A stretch of 62,629 bases of DNA from Crocosphaera sp. (lineage in GTDB: Bacteria; Cyanobacteriota; Cyanobacteriia; Cyanobacteriales; Microcystaceae): assembly GCF_030064895.1 (NCBI RefSeq), contig NZ_JASJEB010000029.1:1-62629 (forward strand), read 5' to 3'. Made by a program: the position numbers and the translations under genes. This document shows positions 16,871-26,918 of the stretch, in pieces (position 1 is the stretch's first letter; each line of letters opens with the position of its first letter). A model generated the notes under the pieces. The model searched no databases and was not told the origin of the DNA. It saw only the letters and a list, made by a program, of their open reading frames with translations.

Positions 16871-17614
16871 TTAAGCTTTCTCCTTCTGTTTTTGCGATAA
16901 TAAAGCAGGGGGAACTTCCATCCCGATTGCCTCGGTCAATTCTTTGGGAGGAGCTTGACGGGTAGGTGTAGCTAAATATTTTCCGGTCAAGATGGGAGAA
17001 ACCGCTTTCATTTTATGGGGGGTGCTATAGTAACGATGAGTTTGTTCCATTACTGTAGCCCGTTCCTGGATAGTTTCGTTAGAGACTTTTTTGCGCAGCT
17101 TGATAATAGCGTCAAAAATGGCTTCGGGACGGGGAGGACAACCGGGGATATAGACATCTACAGGAATTAATTTATCCACTCCACGCACTGCTGTTGTGGA
17201 GTCGCTGCTAAACATTCCCCCGGTAATGGTACAAGCACCCATAGCGATGACGTACTTAGGATCGGGCATTTCTTCATAAAGACGGACTAAAGCAGGAGCC
17301 ATCTTCATAGTAATCGTCCCCGCAGTGATGATTAAATCGGCTTGTCGGGGGCTAGAACGAGGAACTAGACCAAAACGATCAAAATCGAAACGAGAACCGA
17401 TCAGAGCGGCAAATTCTATGAAACAACAAGCGGTTCCATATAATAACGGCCATAAACTAGATAATCTCGCCCAGTTGTGGAGATCATCTACAGTGGTTAA
17501 GATAATATTTTCTGACAAATCTTGAGTAACTTGACTACGAGCAGCAGGGTTAAGAATTTTTTCTTTTTGCAACTGCTCGAAGACGGATAGATCGGAGGTT
17601 GGGTTCGGACTCAT
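16871..17614 (-). CDS. ndhK: NAD(P)H-quinone oxidoreductase subunit K (NdhK)
   Basis: A 247-residue homologue of the complex I PSST/20-kDa subunit, carrier of the N2 [4Fe-4S] cluster next to the quinone site. Cluster cysteines are seen in [12 protein letters not shown] (about residues 60-71), [11 protein letters not shown] and [10 protein letters not shown]. The C-terminal 50 residues are the variable cyanobacterial extension. It lies between ndhC (85 bp upstream) and ndhJ, the conserved cyanobacterial and chloroplast order. Confidence 0.97.
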   Translation of the reverse strand: MSPNPTSDLSVFEQLQKEKILNPAARSQVTQDLSENIILTTVDDLHNWARLSSLWPLLYGTACCFIEFAALIGSRFDFDRFGLVPRSSPRQADLIITAGTITMKMAPALVRLYEEMPDPKYVIAMGACTITGGMFSSDSTTAVRGVDKLIPVDVYIPGCPPRPEAIFDAIIKLRKKVSNETIQERATVMEQTHRYYSTPHKMKAVSPILTGKYLATPTRQAPPKELTEAIGMEVPPALLSQKQKEKA

Positions 17615-17698
17615 AAATGATTAATAATGGATCGATAAACTACAATTGTCGATTAAGATCCCGTTGTTAACGACGGGGTTTAAAATAATTGCTAAGTT

Positions 17699-18061
17699 TT
17701 ATGACCATTCTAACGCACCCTTACGCCAGGCATAAACAAGGGCAACTACTAGAATAGCGATAAAGATCAAAGCTTCGACAAAGGCCAGTAAACCTAAACG
17801 ATTAAAGGCAACGGCCCAGGGATAAAGAAAGACGGTTTCTACGTCAAATACCACAAATACCAGGGCAAACATATAATAACGGATATTGAATTGAATCCAA
17901 GCTCCCCCGATGGGTTCCATTCCTGACTCGTAGGTGGTGCGTCTTTCGGGGCCACCACCACTGGGCCGTAAGATTTTTGATGCAGTTAGGGCGAGAATAG
18001 GGATTAAACTACAGGCGAGTAGAAAACCCAATACATATTCATAACCATTGAGGACAAACAC
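17699..18061 (-). CDS. ndhC: NAD(P)H-quinone oxidoreductase subunit 3 (NdhC)
   Basis: A 120-residue membrane protein with three predicted helices ([52 protein letters not shown]). The hallmark [21 protein letters not shown] of complex I subunit A/ND3 is complete, as is the loop [18 protein letters not shown]. It is first in the ndhC-ndhK-ndhJ operon. Confidence 0.97.
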   Translation of the reverse strand: MFVLNGYEYVLGFLLACSLIPILALTASKILRPSGGGPERRTTYESGMEPIGGAWIQFNIRYYMFALVFVVFDVETVFLYPWAVAFNRLGLLAFVEALIFIAILVVALVYAWRKGALEWS

Positions 18062-18235
18062 TATTTTTGATTAACTCCTCTCAATATGCTAAATGTTCCT
18101 AATCTCTATTAAACACTAAAGTCCGAAAAAATGACCCTAAAGGATATAATTTTTTTGCAATCATATTTCATAGTTTCTCAGTCAATCAGTTATCAGTTAT
18201 TAGTTACCAGTTACCAGTTACCAGGTTTTAATATT

Positions 18236-18889
18236 CTAAACTCTAAGTTCTCCATAGTCTTGAATATCTCTCCAAATGTCAGGAATTATATCATTTAATG
18301 AATGATCACTATCGAGTTCTATTAATTTAACCCATTTTCTGTTTTGAGCATAATTATAACTTGATTTAATGGGAATAACTTCATCATTTTTACCATGAAA
18401 AATCAAAGTAGGTACGGGACGCTTTAAAACGGTTTCATCATAGTTCTTTCCATCAATAATAAATTGGTAACTTAAGAGTGATTCTTGTTTGTATCCATAA
18501 TGATAAATAGATAATTCTCCTTGACTTTTCCAAGTATTTAGAGTAGCTTTATCTAAGCTTTCTAACCAATGACTAAAAAAATAAAAAGCAGGTGCTAACA
18601 AAATTATTCCCTTGACTTTTTCCTGCTTTTCTGCTGCGAAAGCTGAAACTAATGCGCCCAAACTTGAGCCGACTAAAACAACAGAATTAGGAGTATTTTC
18701 GATATAGCTTGATATTTGTTCAATTTGTCGAGTTAAAGTTAAATTATAAAAATCATTTTGATTCAAATCAGGAATTATTAAAGAGATATTTTTACTAGCA
18801 AAAAGCTTTTTAAATTTTTGTGCTTTAAGAGATTGGGAACTAGAGGCAAATCCATGTAAGTAAATATAGTTTAATTGATTGTTTAACAT
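18236..18889 (-). CDS. YqiA/YcfP-type alpha/beta hydrolase
   Basis: About 217 residues from ATG 18889 (MLNNQLNYIYLHGFASS). The upstream ATG at 18922 would add 11 residues before the first strand and is less likely. The HGFASS oxyanion-hole motif, nucleophile elbow GSSLGAL, a late Asp in HGKNDEVIP and a final His in DSDHSLND give a full Ser-Asp-His triad. This is the small esterase family related to E. coli YqiA. The substrate is unknown. No operon partner is evident. Confidence 0.85.
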   Translation of the reverse strand: MLNNQLNYIYLHGFASSSQSLKAQKFKKLFASKNISLIIPDLNQNDFYNLTLTRQIEQISSYIENTPNSVVLVGSSLGALVSAFAAEKQEKVKGIILLAPAFYFFSHWLESLDKATLNTWKSQGELSIYHYGYKQESLLSYQFIIDGKNYDETVLKRPVPTLIFHGKNDEVIPIKSSYNYAQNRKWVKLIELDSDHSLNDIIPDIWRDIQDYGELRV

Positions 18890-18922
18890 TATTTTGAAAT
18901 TGTCATACAACTTGATGTCCAC

Positions 18923-19254
18923 TGGCTGCTCAACAGCAGACTGGGGTGTGTTTTCTGGATGTTTAATCCCTAACCCTTCCCAGGAGGGGAGCAGGAGGGA
19001 AGAAGGAAGAAGGAAGATTTTGAGTAAAACTAAAGCAAGCGCACCTGGGTTAGATGTGGGTTAAAATCCCCATATATATCGACCTCCTGCCTCCTTTTAA
19101 GGAACTAATCGGAGTTTACCGTAGACATAATTTAAACTCACAAGAGAAAAAGGAGAGCTTACGCCCTCCTTTTTTGGTAGTCAAAAAAACTGAAAAATCT
19201 TAGACTAAGTAACATAAGGCCAATTTTTGCAAACCTACCTCACCAACAGATTCT
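18923..19254. other. Gene-free gap between hydrolase and lepA
   Basis: A 330-bp gap between divergent genes. It holds a purine-rich stretch (GGAAGAAGG units near 19000) and, at 19112-19140, a small inverted repeat GAGTTTA...TAAACTC, followed by the terminator-like hairpin at 19147. A terminator with no gene upstream of it in the + direction suggests a small RNA could be encoded here. No tRNA fold was found. Confidence 0.35.
19147..19175 (+). terminator. Terminator-like hairpin upstream of lepA
   Basis: AAAAAGGAG pairs with CTCCTTTTT around a ten-base loop, and the T-run fits a + strand transcript. No protein gene ends here on the + strand, so it may terminate a small RNA; the symmetrical A/T ends also allow the opposite direction. 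Confidence 0.6.
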
Positions 19255-21066
19255 ATGACCGACGTTCCTGTTTCTCGCATTCGTAACTTTTGTATCATTG
19301 CTCATATTGATCATGGTAAGTCAACCCTTGCCGATCGCATGTTACAAATGACCGAAACCGTTGCGCAACGGCAAATGAAAGAGCAATTCCTCGATAACAT
19401 GGATTTGGAACGGGAAAGAGGAATTACCATCAAATTACAAGCAGCTAGGATGAATTATCGCTCAAAAGATGGGGAAGATTACGTTCTCAACCTCATTGAT
19501 ACTCCTGGCCACGTGGACTTTTCCTACGAAGTGTCCCGTTCCTTAGCCGCTTGCGAAGGGGCGTTATTAGTGGTAGATTCCTCCCAAGGTGTAGAAGCGC
19601 AAACCCTGGCTAATGTTTATCTGGCCTTGGAAAATAACCTAGAAATTATCCCTATTTTAAATAAAATCGATTTACCCGGATCTGAACCGGAACGGGTGGC
19701 CAGCGAAATAGAAGAAGTGGTAGGGTTAGATTGCAGTGATATCATTAAAGCTTCGGCCAAAGCAGGGATAGGGGTTGACGAAATTTTAGAATCTATTGTC
19801 CATTTGGTTCCCCCTCCTGATGATACGGTGGAAAAACCTTTACGGGCCTTGATTTTTGATAGTTATTACGATCCCTATCGGGGTGTGATCGTTTATTTTC
19901 GCATCATGGATGGAACTCTAAACACAGGCGATCGCATTCGTTTAATGGCCTCTGGAAAGGAATACGAAATTGACGAGTTAGGGGTATTATCTCCCGAGCA
20001 AATACAGGTAGATTCCCTTCATGCAGGAGAGGTAGGTTATCTGGCCGCAGCGATCAAAACTGTAGAAGATGCGCGGGTTGGGGACACTATTACTCTCGCA
20101 GAAGAAAAGGCCGAAGAACCTTTACCTGGTTATACGGAAGCTAAACCCATGGTATTTTGTGGTTTATTTCCCACTGACTCCGATCAATACGAAGATTTAA
20201 GAGAAGCTTTAAACCGCCTTAAACTCAACGATGCAGCCCTTTCTTACGAACCAGAAACCTCTAGCGCGATGGGGTTTGGTTTCCGGTGTGGTTTCTTGGG
20301 TTTACTGCACATGGAAATTGTTCAAGAACGTTTAGAACGGGAATATGATTTAGATTTAATTACCACGGCCCCTTCTGTAATTTATCGTGTCACCAACCTT
20401 GATGGGGAAGTAATGGAAATCGATAATCCTAGTTTACTTCCCCCACCCCAAGAACGGGAAAAAATAGAAGAACCCTATATTGAGGTGGAAATGATCACCC
20501 CTGAAACTTATGTGGGGACTTTGATGGAGTTGTGTCAAAGTCGTCGCGGTGTGTTTAAGGATATGCGTTACTTTACTCTATCGAGAACTGCTTTGATCTA
20601 TGAGTTGCCTTTAGCTGAGGTGGTAACGGACTTTTTTGACCAATTAAAGTCGAGATCCAGGGGTTACGCTAGTATGGAGTATCAATTGATTGGTTATCGG
20701 GCAAATCCTTTGGTTAAACTGGATCTTCTGGTGAATGGGGATGGTGTGGATGCTTTGGCCATGATCGTTCACCGTGATAAAGCTTATTATGTTGGTCGCG
20801 CTTTGACAGAGAAGTTAAAAGAGTTGATTCCTCGTCATCAGTTTAAGGTTCCTATTCAAGCTGCAATCGGTGCTAAAGTTATTGCTAGTGAACATATCCC
20901 TGCTTTGCGTAAGGATGTTTTAGCTAAGTGTTACGGGGGGGATATTTCTCGTAAGAAAAAACTACTGCAAAAGCAAGCTAAAGGGAAAAAACGTATGAAA
21001 GCGATCGGTACGGTTGATGTTCCTCAAGAAGCTTTTATGGCAGTGTTGAAATTGGAACCTCAATAA
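19255..21066 (+). CDS. lepA: Elongation factor 4 (LepA)
   Basis: A 603-residue ribosome-bound GTPase of full family length. The GTP-binding motifs are [11 protein letters not shown] (G1, residues 15-25), RGITI (G2), DTPGH (G3), [10 protein letters not shown] (G4) and SAKAG (G5). Domains II, III ([14 protein letters not shown]) and V and the LepA-specific C-terminal domain ([40 protein letters not shown]) follow in order. It is thought to act on stalled or misassembled ribosomes. A strong terminator follows the stop, so it is probably monocistronic. Confidence 0.98.
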   Translation: MTDVPVSRIRNFCIIAHIDHGKSTLADRMLQMTETVAQRQMKEQFLDNMDLERERGITIKLQAARMNYRSKDGEDYVLNLIDTPGHVDFSYEVSRSLAACEGALLVVDSSQGVEAQTLANVYLALENNLEIIPILNKIDLPGSEPERVASEIEEVVGLDCSDIIKASAKAGIGVDEILESIVHLVPPPDDTVEKPLRALIFDSYYDPYRGVIVYFRIMDGTLNTGDRIRLMASGKEYEIDELGVLSPEQIQVDSLHAGEVGYLAAAIKTVEDARVGDTITLAEEKAEEPLPGYTEAKPMVFCGLFPTDSDQYEDLREALNRLKLNDAALSYEPETSSAMGFGFRCGFLGLLHMEIVQERLEREYDLDLITTAPSVIYRVTNLDGEVMEIDNPSLLPPPQEREKIEEPYIEVEMITPETYVGTLMELCQSRRGVFKDMRYFTLSRTALIYELPLAEVVTDFFDQLKSRSRGYASMEYQLIGYRANPLVKLDLLVNGDGVDALAMIVHRDKAYYVGRALTEKLKELIPRHQFKVPIQAAIGAKVIASEHIPALRKDVLAKCYGGDISRKKKLLQKQAKGKKRMKAIGTVDVPQEAFMAVLKLEPQ

Positions 21067-21093
21067 TTTTAAAGTTTATTAGGACGATTCAAA

Positions 21094-21122
21094 ACCCCAG
21101 GTTCAGCATAGCAACCTGGGGT
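21094..21122 (+). terminator. Terminator after lepA
   Basis: ACCCCAGGTT pairs perfectly with AACCTGGGGT across a ten-base loop, 28 bp after the lepA stop, followed by CGTTTATAA. Confidence 0.8.
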
Positions 21123-21149
21123 CGTTTATAACAATTTAGAGTAGACATT

Positions 21150-21827
21150 ATGTGTTTTTCTGCAACAGCAAGCTTTACAGCAGCAGTAGGTTTATCATTG
21201 TTAGGGATAGGAACAATTAAACAAACCTGTTCAAAGCGGTATCTTTTGTTAGGTTCATTTCCCTGTTTATTCGCTTTACAGCAAAGTTTAGAAGGGTTAG
21301 TTTGGACTGGAATTGATAATGAGTCCTTAAGTCAATTGACGATGGTAGGAACTTATGGATTTTTACTGTTTGCTACATTTCTTTGGTTAATATTGAGTCC
21401 TCTTTCTATCTATTTTTTAGAGCAAGACCAACCAAAAAAGAGAGTTTTATTAGCATTGACTGTCCTTGGCTTTTTGTTAGGAACTTATTTGTTAACATGG
21501 ATAATTTATAATGGAATTGATCCTCAAGTATTTTCAGGAAATATCTTCTATGATCTGAAGTTTATTCCTTTTTATGAACCAAATAAATATTTATATTTAT
21601 CAATCATTGCCATTCCTTTTCTGATAACGGAATCGACCATATTAAAACTGTTTGGGAGTCTGATTATTATATCATTTATCATTAGTCAAATGTTGTTTGA
21701 AGTTACTTTTGTCTCAGTTTGGTGCTTTTTTGCTGCGGTACTTAGTGGTTTTCTTTACTTAACTATTAAACAGTTATCCTCCACTCATGAAAATAATGAA
21801 ATACCTTTAATTATTGAGGAAAAATAA
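21150..21827 (+). CDS. DUF6629-type membrane protein
   Basis: A 225-residue integral membrane protein with about seven hydrophobic segments. It begins MCFSATASFTAAVGLSLLGIG, an opening characteristic of a membrane family found in many bacteria (DUF6629 by my recollection) whose role is unknown. A conserved polar pair (FALQQSLEGLVW) lies in the second helix region. The tail is charged and short (STHENNEIP), probably cytoplasmic. It has its own gap after the lepA terminator and no clear operon partner. Confidence 0.7.
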   Translation: MCFSATASFTAAVGLSLLGIGTIKQTCSKRYLLLGSFPCLFALQQSLEGLVWTGIDNESLSQLTMVGTYGFLLFATFLWLILSPLSIYFLEQDQPKKRVLLALTVLGFLLGTYLLTWIIYNGIDPQVFSGNIFYDLKFIPFYEPNKYLYLSIIAIPFLITESTILKLFGSLIIISFIISQMLFEVTFVSVWCFFAAVLSGFLYLTIKQLSSTHENNEIPLIIEEK

Positions 21828-21941
21828 GCAATTTAAGAGCAAGTAAATAAGCGAGGGATTACTCAATTTTAAATGAAACAAATGAACTTTTTTGAAACAA
21901 AAATTTTTTTTTGTTTTGCTTTATAAGTTAGATAAATTATC

Positions 21942-23090
21942 TCAATTCTCATAAAAACAACCATAAATATTAATACCATTTACCCATGTTTGAGTTACTT
22001 GGGGTAAGTTATTAACTATTTGTACTACAATTAAATCGGCTCTTTTCCCCACAGTAATGTTACCACGATCGCCTAATAAAAGTGCTTTGGCCGGATTAGC
22101 AGTGACAAGAGAAATGGCTTCTGGTAAGGTTAAATGGGCTAGGGTTGGCAGACGAAAAGCTGCGGTTAATAAAGTAGCTGGAGAGTAGTCAGAGCATAAA
22201 CAACTAGCAACATTATGGGTAATAGCTGTAATAGCTTTCATTGAACCACTTTGACTTTTACCCCGTAAAATATTGGGTGCGCCAAAAATAGTATTTAAAC
22301 CCATTTCAATTGCTTTTTGTGCAGTTTCTAAATTGATAGGAAATTCGCTAATTGTAATCCCTAGATTTGTCATTGTTTCTATTCTTTCTTGTGTATCATC
22401 ATCATGGGAAGCAATAGCTACATTATGCAAATGAGCTTTAGTTACAAGGGTTTTAATTCTTTCTTGGGCCCCTTGTGCATTCTCTAATTTTTTGGCTACC
22501 ATTACATCAGTTTCAGACTCAGTTTTTTTATAGGTATTTCTCAAATAATCTCGATACGCTTGTAAGTCTTTAAATTGTCCTTGTCCTGGTGTATGATCCA
22601 TTAAAGAGAATAAATGCACACTATCTTCTCCTAATAAGTCTAAGAGAATGGGTAAACTGGTAGTATCGGTAATTTCATAACGACAATGAACCCGATTATC
22701 TACTAAGGCAAATGGTTGATATTGATGAATTTTTCTAACAATTTCTGCTGCCATTTCATTGTTTCTTACTCCTAATTCTTCATGAGCAAAAGAAATACTA
22801 TGAAACGGTGTTGTAATACCAGCGATCGCATTTTTTCTATCAATTTGAGCTATGGCAAAATCCATAGGAAAAAATGTATTAGCCCTGGGTTCAATTTCTT
22901 TTTCTATGGCATCACAATGAGCATCAATCATCCCCGGCATTAAATATTGTCCCTGTAAATTAATTTCTTCTACATTAGTAGGTATATCAGGATTAATTGC
23001 AGTGATTATTCCATCTTCAATTAGAAGAGAAGCAGATTCTAATACTTGATCTTTGAGAATAATTTGAGCATTTGTAAAGTAAGTTTTCAT
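21942..23090 (-). CDS. phnM: Ribose 1-methylphosphonate 5-triphosphate diphosphatase (PhnM), copy 1
   Basis: A 382-residue amidohydrolase-fold enzyme. Metal-site motifs are PGMIDAHCDAIEKEIEPRANTFFPMD (HxD), DHTPGQGQFKDL, ASHDDDTQERIE and LCSDYSPATLL, the PhnM pattern. It removes pyrophosphate from the 5-triphosphate produced by PhnGHI and PhnL, giving the PhnJ substrate. It is 19 bp after phnL and last in the minus-strand run. A second phnM on the + strand is at 30255; its first motif is HGDAFE rather than HCDAIE, so the two have diverged. Confidence 0.92.
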   Translation of the reverse strand: MKTYFTNAQIILKDQVLESASLLIEDGIITAINPDIPTNVEEINLQGQYLMPGMIDAHCDAIEKEIEPRANTFFPMDFAIAQIDRKNAIAGITTPFHSISFAHEELGVRNNEMAAEIVRKIHQYQPFALVDNRVHCRYEITDTTSLPILLDLLGEDSVHLFSLMDHTPGQGQFKDLQAYRDYLRNTYKKTESETDVMVAKKLENAQGAQERIKTLVTKAHLHNVAIASHDDDTQERIETMTNLGITISEFPINLETAQKAIEMGLNTIFGAPNILRGKSQSGSMKAITAITHNVASCLCSDYSPATLLTAAFRLPTLAHLTLPEAISLVTANPAKALLLGDRGNITVGKRADLIVVQIVNNLPQVTQTWVNGINIYGCFYEN

Positions 23091-23109
23091 GGTTTTTGAA
23101 CTCCAATAA

Positions 23110-23847
23110 TTAATTAGTTTTTACTGACTCAAAACTTCGCTCTTTTATCTTAATATCTTCAGGAGATAAATAAACCTCAAAATCAGCTAGACGTGATACT
23201 AAATCAGGATCATGGAGAATAATTAAAATTGCTGTTCCAGATGTTTTAATCCGTTCAATAACTTTAACAACTCTTTCCACGGAAGCTTTATCTAAACTAG
23301 CTGTAGGTTCATCCAAAAGTAAAAGACGAGGTGAAAAAATCATCCCTCTAGCAATATTTACTCGTTGTTTTTCTCCCCCTGAAAACGTACTTGGTGACAA
23401 ATTCCATAATCTTTCAGGGAGTTTTATTTCTGCTAAGAGATGTTTGGTTTTTTCCCTAGCTTCTTTTTGATTCATACCTAAATCAAAGAGAGGTTTAGCT
23501 ACTACATCTATGGTAGATTGTCTGGGTAAACAGTGCAAAAATTGAGTAACAAAACTAATATCAGTCTTGCGTAAACGAATCATTTCTTGTTCCGTTACCT
23601 TTGCTAAATCTAGATATTCTCCGTCTTTTGTATAATAAAAAATAGAACCTTGGCTTGCTAAATAAGTCCCATAAACACATTTTAAAATACTTGATTTTCC
23701 GACACCAGAATCTCCTGTTATCGCCGTGATTTTTCCAGAAAAAGCCTCCATAGAAACATTTTGAGCCGAGGGAATAGATTTTTGTTGTTCATGGAGAAAA
23801 AAGCGTTTACTTAAGTTCTCAATTTTTAAAATAAGATGATTTGACAT
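23110..23847 (-). CDS. phnL: C-P lyase subunit, ABC-type ATPase (PhnL)
   Basis: A 245-residue ABC ATPase. Walker A is GDSGVGKSS (residues 43-51), the signature is STFSGGEKQRVNIARG and Walker B LLLLDEP is followed by TASLDK. The short Q-loop region FVTQFLHCLPRQST is characteristic of PhnL, which works inside the C-P lyase complex rather than in transport. It runs directly into phnM. Upstream it is separated from phnK by a membrane NACHT gene, so it may depend on read-through or on its own promoter. Confidence 0.9.
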   Translation of the reverse strand: MSNHLILKIENLSKRFFLHEQQKSIPSAQNVSMEAFSGKITAITGDSGVGKSSILKCVYGTYLASQGSIFYYTKDGEYLDLAKVTEQEMIRLRKTDISFVTQFLHCLPRQSTIDVVAKPLFDLGMNQKEAREKTKHLLAEIKLPERLWNLSPSTFSGGEKQRVNIARGMIFSPRLLLLDEPTASLDKASVERVVKVIERIKTSGTAILIILHDPDLVSRLADFEVYLSPEDIKIKERSFESVKTN

Positions 23848-24100
23848 GATGATTTTGTTTAAACTGAAGTAAGGTGGGGAGTGTATCAGCCTACAAATGT
23901 TTCGTATTTAATTATACCTATAGCAGTATAAGAATTAGTTAAGACATTTTCTTATCTTTAATTATCATTCCGAAGAAACGAACAATCTCTGTAATAGCCT
24001 AATTTTTAGAGCGAGGTATAAATTCTCTTTATAAAAACAACTTCTAACTTCTGACTTCTGTGCGATAGCGCCGGAGCGGAGTGAGGAACTTCTGACTTCG

Positions 24101-26674
24101 TTAAGACTCCTCCCTTTCTCTGTTTAATTGTTTACCTAATTCACTAAAGAATTGATCTGACCAAGTTTCACATAAATCTAGTCTTATTTTTTGTAAATAA
24201 GTAAAAACTTTTCCTGCTAAAGAAGGATTTTTTGCTACAATAATAAACATTAGTTTTTTGGCTTCTTCTGGTTCAGTAAAGTTATTCAAACTAAATTCTA
24301 ATAAAGAACGCCAATTTTCATCAATGGTTAAACTATCATCTTTAATCAAGTTTTGCCACCGAGGAGTAAAATAGAGAGAAGCTAAATAAGCACGAATTAA
24401 ATCATGCTGAAACTGATAGTTATCTGTCCGTTGAACTAAGAATTTTTGCTTTACTAATTCATTTCTTAATTCATCGGTAACTTTTGGTTCTGACTGATTG
24501 AAAAATTGATTGTGATTGATAAGCATATTATAAGATTTTTTGCATAAAATATCATCAAAATCTGATTTTCCGTTATTTTCCCATTCATCAAAAATAGGTT
24601 TTAAAATGGCTTGATATAAAGCTTGTTGAGATTGGGGTAAGGGTTGATTATTTTTAATTAGTTCAATTGCAAATTCTAAGTTTTGAGGAATTTTATAGAG
24701 TTCATAGCTCGATTCATTAAATTGTTTTAAGACATCTTGGGTTTTTGCTTCTCCTAATTTTTTTTGTAGTAAATGTTTAATTTCTATTTTTCCTAATGAG
24801 GATAACTGAACAACGGGTAAATTAAAATTAGCATAAGTTTCTTGAGAACTTAAACAAAAATAGTTTGCTTGGCAATTTTGATCAACAAAAGTATTAATTT
24901 TTCTTCTATCTGCTTCGCTTAATTCATTTAATCCATCCAAAAATATTAAAAAATTTCCTTGTTTTAAAAACCATGCAGTTAAATTTTTATCGAATAATCT
25001 ACCGTATTTTTCTAATTGACTTTGAAACATTTTTTCTGGTTCATTGCCTTGATAACGAGAGAGAGGAATAAAAACAGGAATAATATTCTTAGGGAGTAAA
25101 TGATATGTTTTATCGCTATAATAATCCGTTAAATATTGAAAATAAGATGTTTTACCAATACCCGAACGACCTTGTAAAAAGATAGTGCGTTTTTGTTGAA
25201 TTTTCTCGCCAAAATTATTAGGAATAAAATCGACCGATGGCACAATAAATTTATCTCTCCATTGACTAAACTGTTCATCTTGACGTAGTTGTTTCAGATA
25301 GCGTCGTAAAACATAATTACGTAAAGGAGGAATGAAAGAAAGAGCAATAGGAATGAAGCCTAAAGAAGCATATTTACGCAGAAAAGGATTCATTAATAAG
25401 TCATGGAAAAATTGATTATAAGGGGCAATAATTAGAGCAAACCCACTGCCCACCCAACTAGCAATGACAATAATAATTGCACCAATACCTGTAAAAATTT
25501 CCCAACCACCAACAAAAATAGTTTGGGCTTTGACTTCATAAATATTACCCCATTTATCTCTTACGCTAATATAAAGTTTACGTTGTCCATTACCAATTGA
25601 TTCTTCTTTAATGTCATTGTCTAGTGCTTGATATCTTTCTTCTTTTAACTGATCATTAAAATATGATTCTTTATCATATTCAAAAATAACCTCAAATTCA
25701 CGAGGAAATGATTTAGGGTAAGGAGCATTATTATCATTACAATTAGAATCTGTATAGGTATAACAAGGTTTCAGTGTAAGGGGACTAATATAACCAATAT
25801 TAGGCAATATATTTTTAAGCAAATTAACAAATATTCCTGCGTTTCCACCACTTTCTATAGCAACATCAATTTTGACATCTTCATCATAGCGATAGAATCC
25901 TTGATCTGTTCTTAGCCAAAGTTGCCCCTGTTTATCTTCGTATATCTCATAAACATCTAATCCTTGTGTTGAGTTGATGAGAATAGCTTGATTATTCTCT
26001 GAGTCGAGGCGATAAAATCCTTGATCTGTTCCTAGCCAAAGTTGCCCTTGTTTATCTTCGTATATCGTAGGAAAAGATAATCCTTGTGTTGAGTCGATGA
26101 GAATAGCTTGATTATTCTCTGAGTCGAGGCGATAAACTCCTTGATTTGTTATTAGCCAAAGTTGCCCTTGTTTATCTTCGTATATCGTAGGAAAAGATAA
26201 TCCTTGTGTTGAGTCGATGAGAATAGCTTGATTATTTTCTGAGTCGAGGCGATAAACTCCTTGATTTGTTATTAGCCAAAATTGCCCCTGTTTATCTTCG
26301 TATATCCTATGAACATATAATCCTTGTGTTGAGTCGATGAGAATAGCTTGATTATTTTCTGAGTCGAGGCGATAAAATCCTTGATTTGTACCTAGCCAAA
26401 ATTGCCCCTGTTTATCTTCGTATATCCTATGAACATATAATCCTTGTGTTGAGTCGATGAGAATAGCTTGATTATTCTCTGAGTCGAGGCGATAAAATTC
26501 TCTTTGATATGTTATTAGCCAAAGTTGCCCCTGTTTATCTTCGTATATCCTATGAACATCTAATGGTTTATCAGGAATTCGTACTACTATTTGAGCGTTA
26601 ATAGGCCAAAAACTATCAAAGGTTATGGTTACTATTACGGCATAAATTATCTGTTTGATGGAACGGAGAATCAT
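24101..26674 (-). CDS. Membrane-spanning propeller-NACHT NTPase
   Basis: An 857-residue protein. Residues 1-28 look like a signal peptide (cut after INA). Residues 38-264 are six 40-residue repeats of the two-component-regulator propeller type, consensus IYEDKQGQLWLxTxQGxYRLD. A periplasmic region follows (YxxD, a Cys pair, DKWGN). Residues about 393-450 hold hydrophobic membrane segments. Then comes a cytoplasmic NACHT-like NTPase: Walker A GRSGIGKTSYF near residue 501, Walker B FLIFLDGLNEL near 573, winged-helix-like VQRTDNYQFQHDLIRAYLASLYF, then helical repeats. The layout suggests sensing outside and NTPase switching inside. It sits between phnK and phnL but is not a C-P lyase component. 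No separate effector domain is visible. Confidence 0.82.
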   Translation of the reverse strand: MILRSIKQIIYAVIVTITFDSFWPINAQIVVRIPDKPLDVHRIYEDKQGQLWLITYQREFYRLDSENNQAILIDSTQGLYVHRIYEDKQGQFWLGTNQGFYRLDSENNQAILIDSTQGLYVHRIYEDKQGQFWLITNQGVYRLDSENNQAILIDSTQGLSFPTIYEDKQGQLWLITNQGVYRLDSENNQAILIDSTQGLSFPTIYEDKQGQLWLGTDQGFYRLDSENNQAILINSTQGLDVYEIYEDKQGQLWLRTDQGFYRYDEDVKIDVAIESGGNAGIFVNLLKNILPNIGYISPLTLKPCYTYTDSNCNDNNAPYPKSFPREFEVIFEYDKESYFNDQLKEERYQALDNDIKEESIGNGQRKLYISVRDKWGNIYEVKAQTIFVGGWEIFTGIGAIIIVIASWVGSGFALIIAPYNQFFHDLLMNPFLRKYASLGFIPIALSFIPPLRNYVLRRYLKQLRQDEQFSQWRDKFIVPSVDFIPNNFGEKIQQKRTIFLQGRSGIGKTSYFQYLTDYYSDKTYHLLPKNIIPVFIPLSRYQGNEPEKMFQSQLEKYGRLFDKNLTAWFLKQGNFLIFLDGLNELSEADRRKINTFVDQNCQANYFCLSSQETYANFNLPVVQLSSLGKIEIKHLLQKKLGEAKTQDVLKQFNESSYELYKIPQNLEFAIELIKNNQPLPQSQQALYQAILKPIFDEWENNGKSDFDDILCKKSYNMLINHNQFFNQSEPKVTDELRNELVKQKFLVQRTDNYQFQHDLIRAYLASLYFTPRWQNLIKDDSLTIDENWRSLLEFSLNNFTEPEEAKKLMFIIVAKNPSLAGKVFTYLQKIRLDLCETWSDQFFSELGKQLNREREES
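25883..26563 (-). repeat. Six near-identical 120-bp repeats (propeller blades)
   Basis: The repeats encode residues 38-264 of the propeller-NACHT protein. Units 2-5 are exactly 120 bp; unit 1 has one extra codon. Differences cluster at three places: four residues before IYEDK (DVHR, YVHR, SFPT, DVYE), the residue pattern WL-I/G/R-T-N/D, and F/V before YR. The rest is nearly invariant even at third codon positions, which points to recent duplication or gene conversion with change focused on surface loops. Confidence 0.95.
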
Positions 26675-26918
26675 TTTTTTATAAGTAATCTGAGTTGGGG
26701 GTTTCGAGGTTGGAGTTATACGATTTCTTAATTGTCATTCGGACATTATTGTAGTGGACTGTTTCAGCTAAAATGATGTAATAGGAATGTGAGAATCTTA
26801 CTCACTAACTGGAAAAATAGCAAGCAAGATGCTTGCACTCCCAACCTTACACGGTGATAAATTTTCCAACTATAGTTTACTGTTTATATTAAGCCTTACA
26901 ATAACACTTTATTGTTAC

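Noticed and set aside
19040-19080. GGGTTAAAATCCCC that looked like a tRNA T-arm
   Set aside because: No acceptor stem or anticodon arm could be folded around it.
23848-24100. Gap between phnL and the propeller-NACHT gene with a GTGCGATAGCGCCG motif, also at about 55541
   Set aside because: A short shared stretch with AACTTCT repeats nearby, but no ends or structure clear enough to define an element.
25883-26563. Regular 120-bp repeat that could be taken for a CRISPR or satellite
   Set aside because: It is in frame and encodes propeller blades of a long intact protein.
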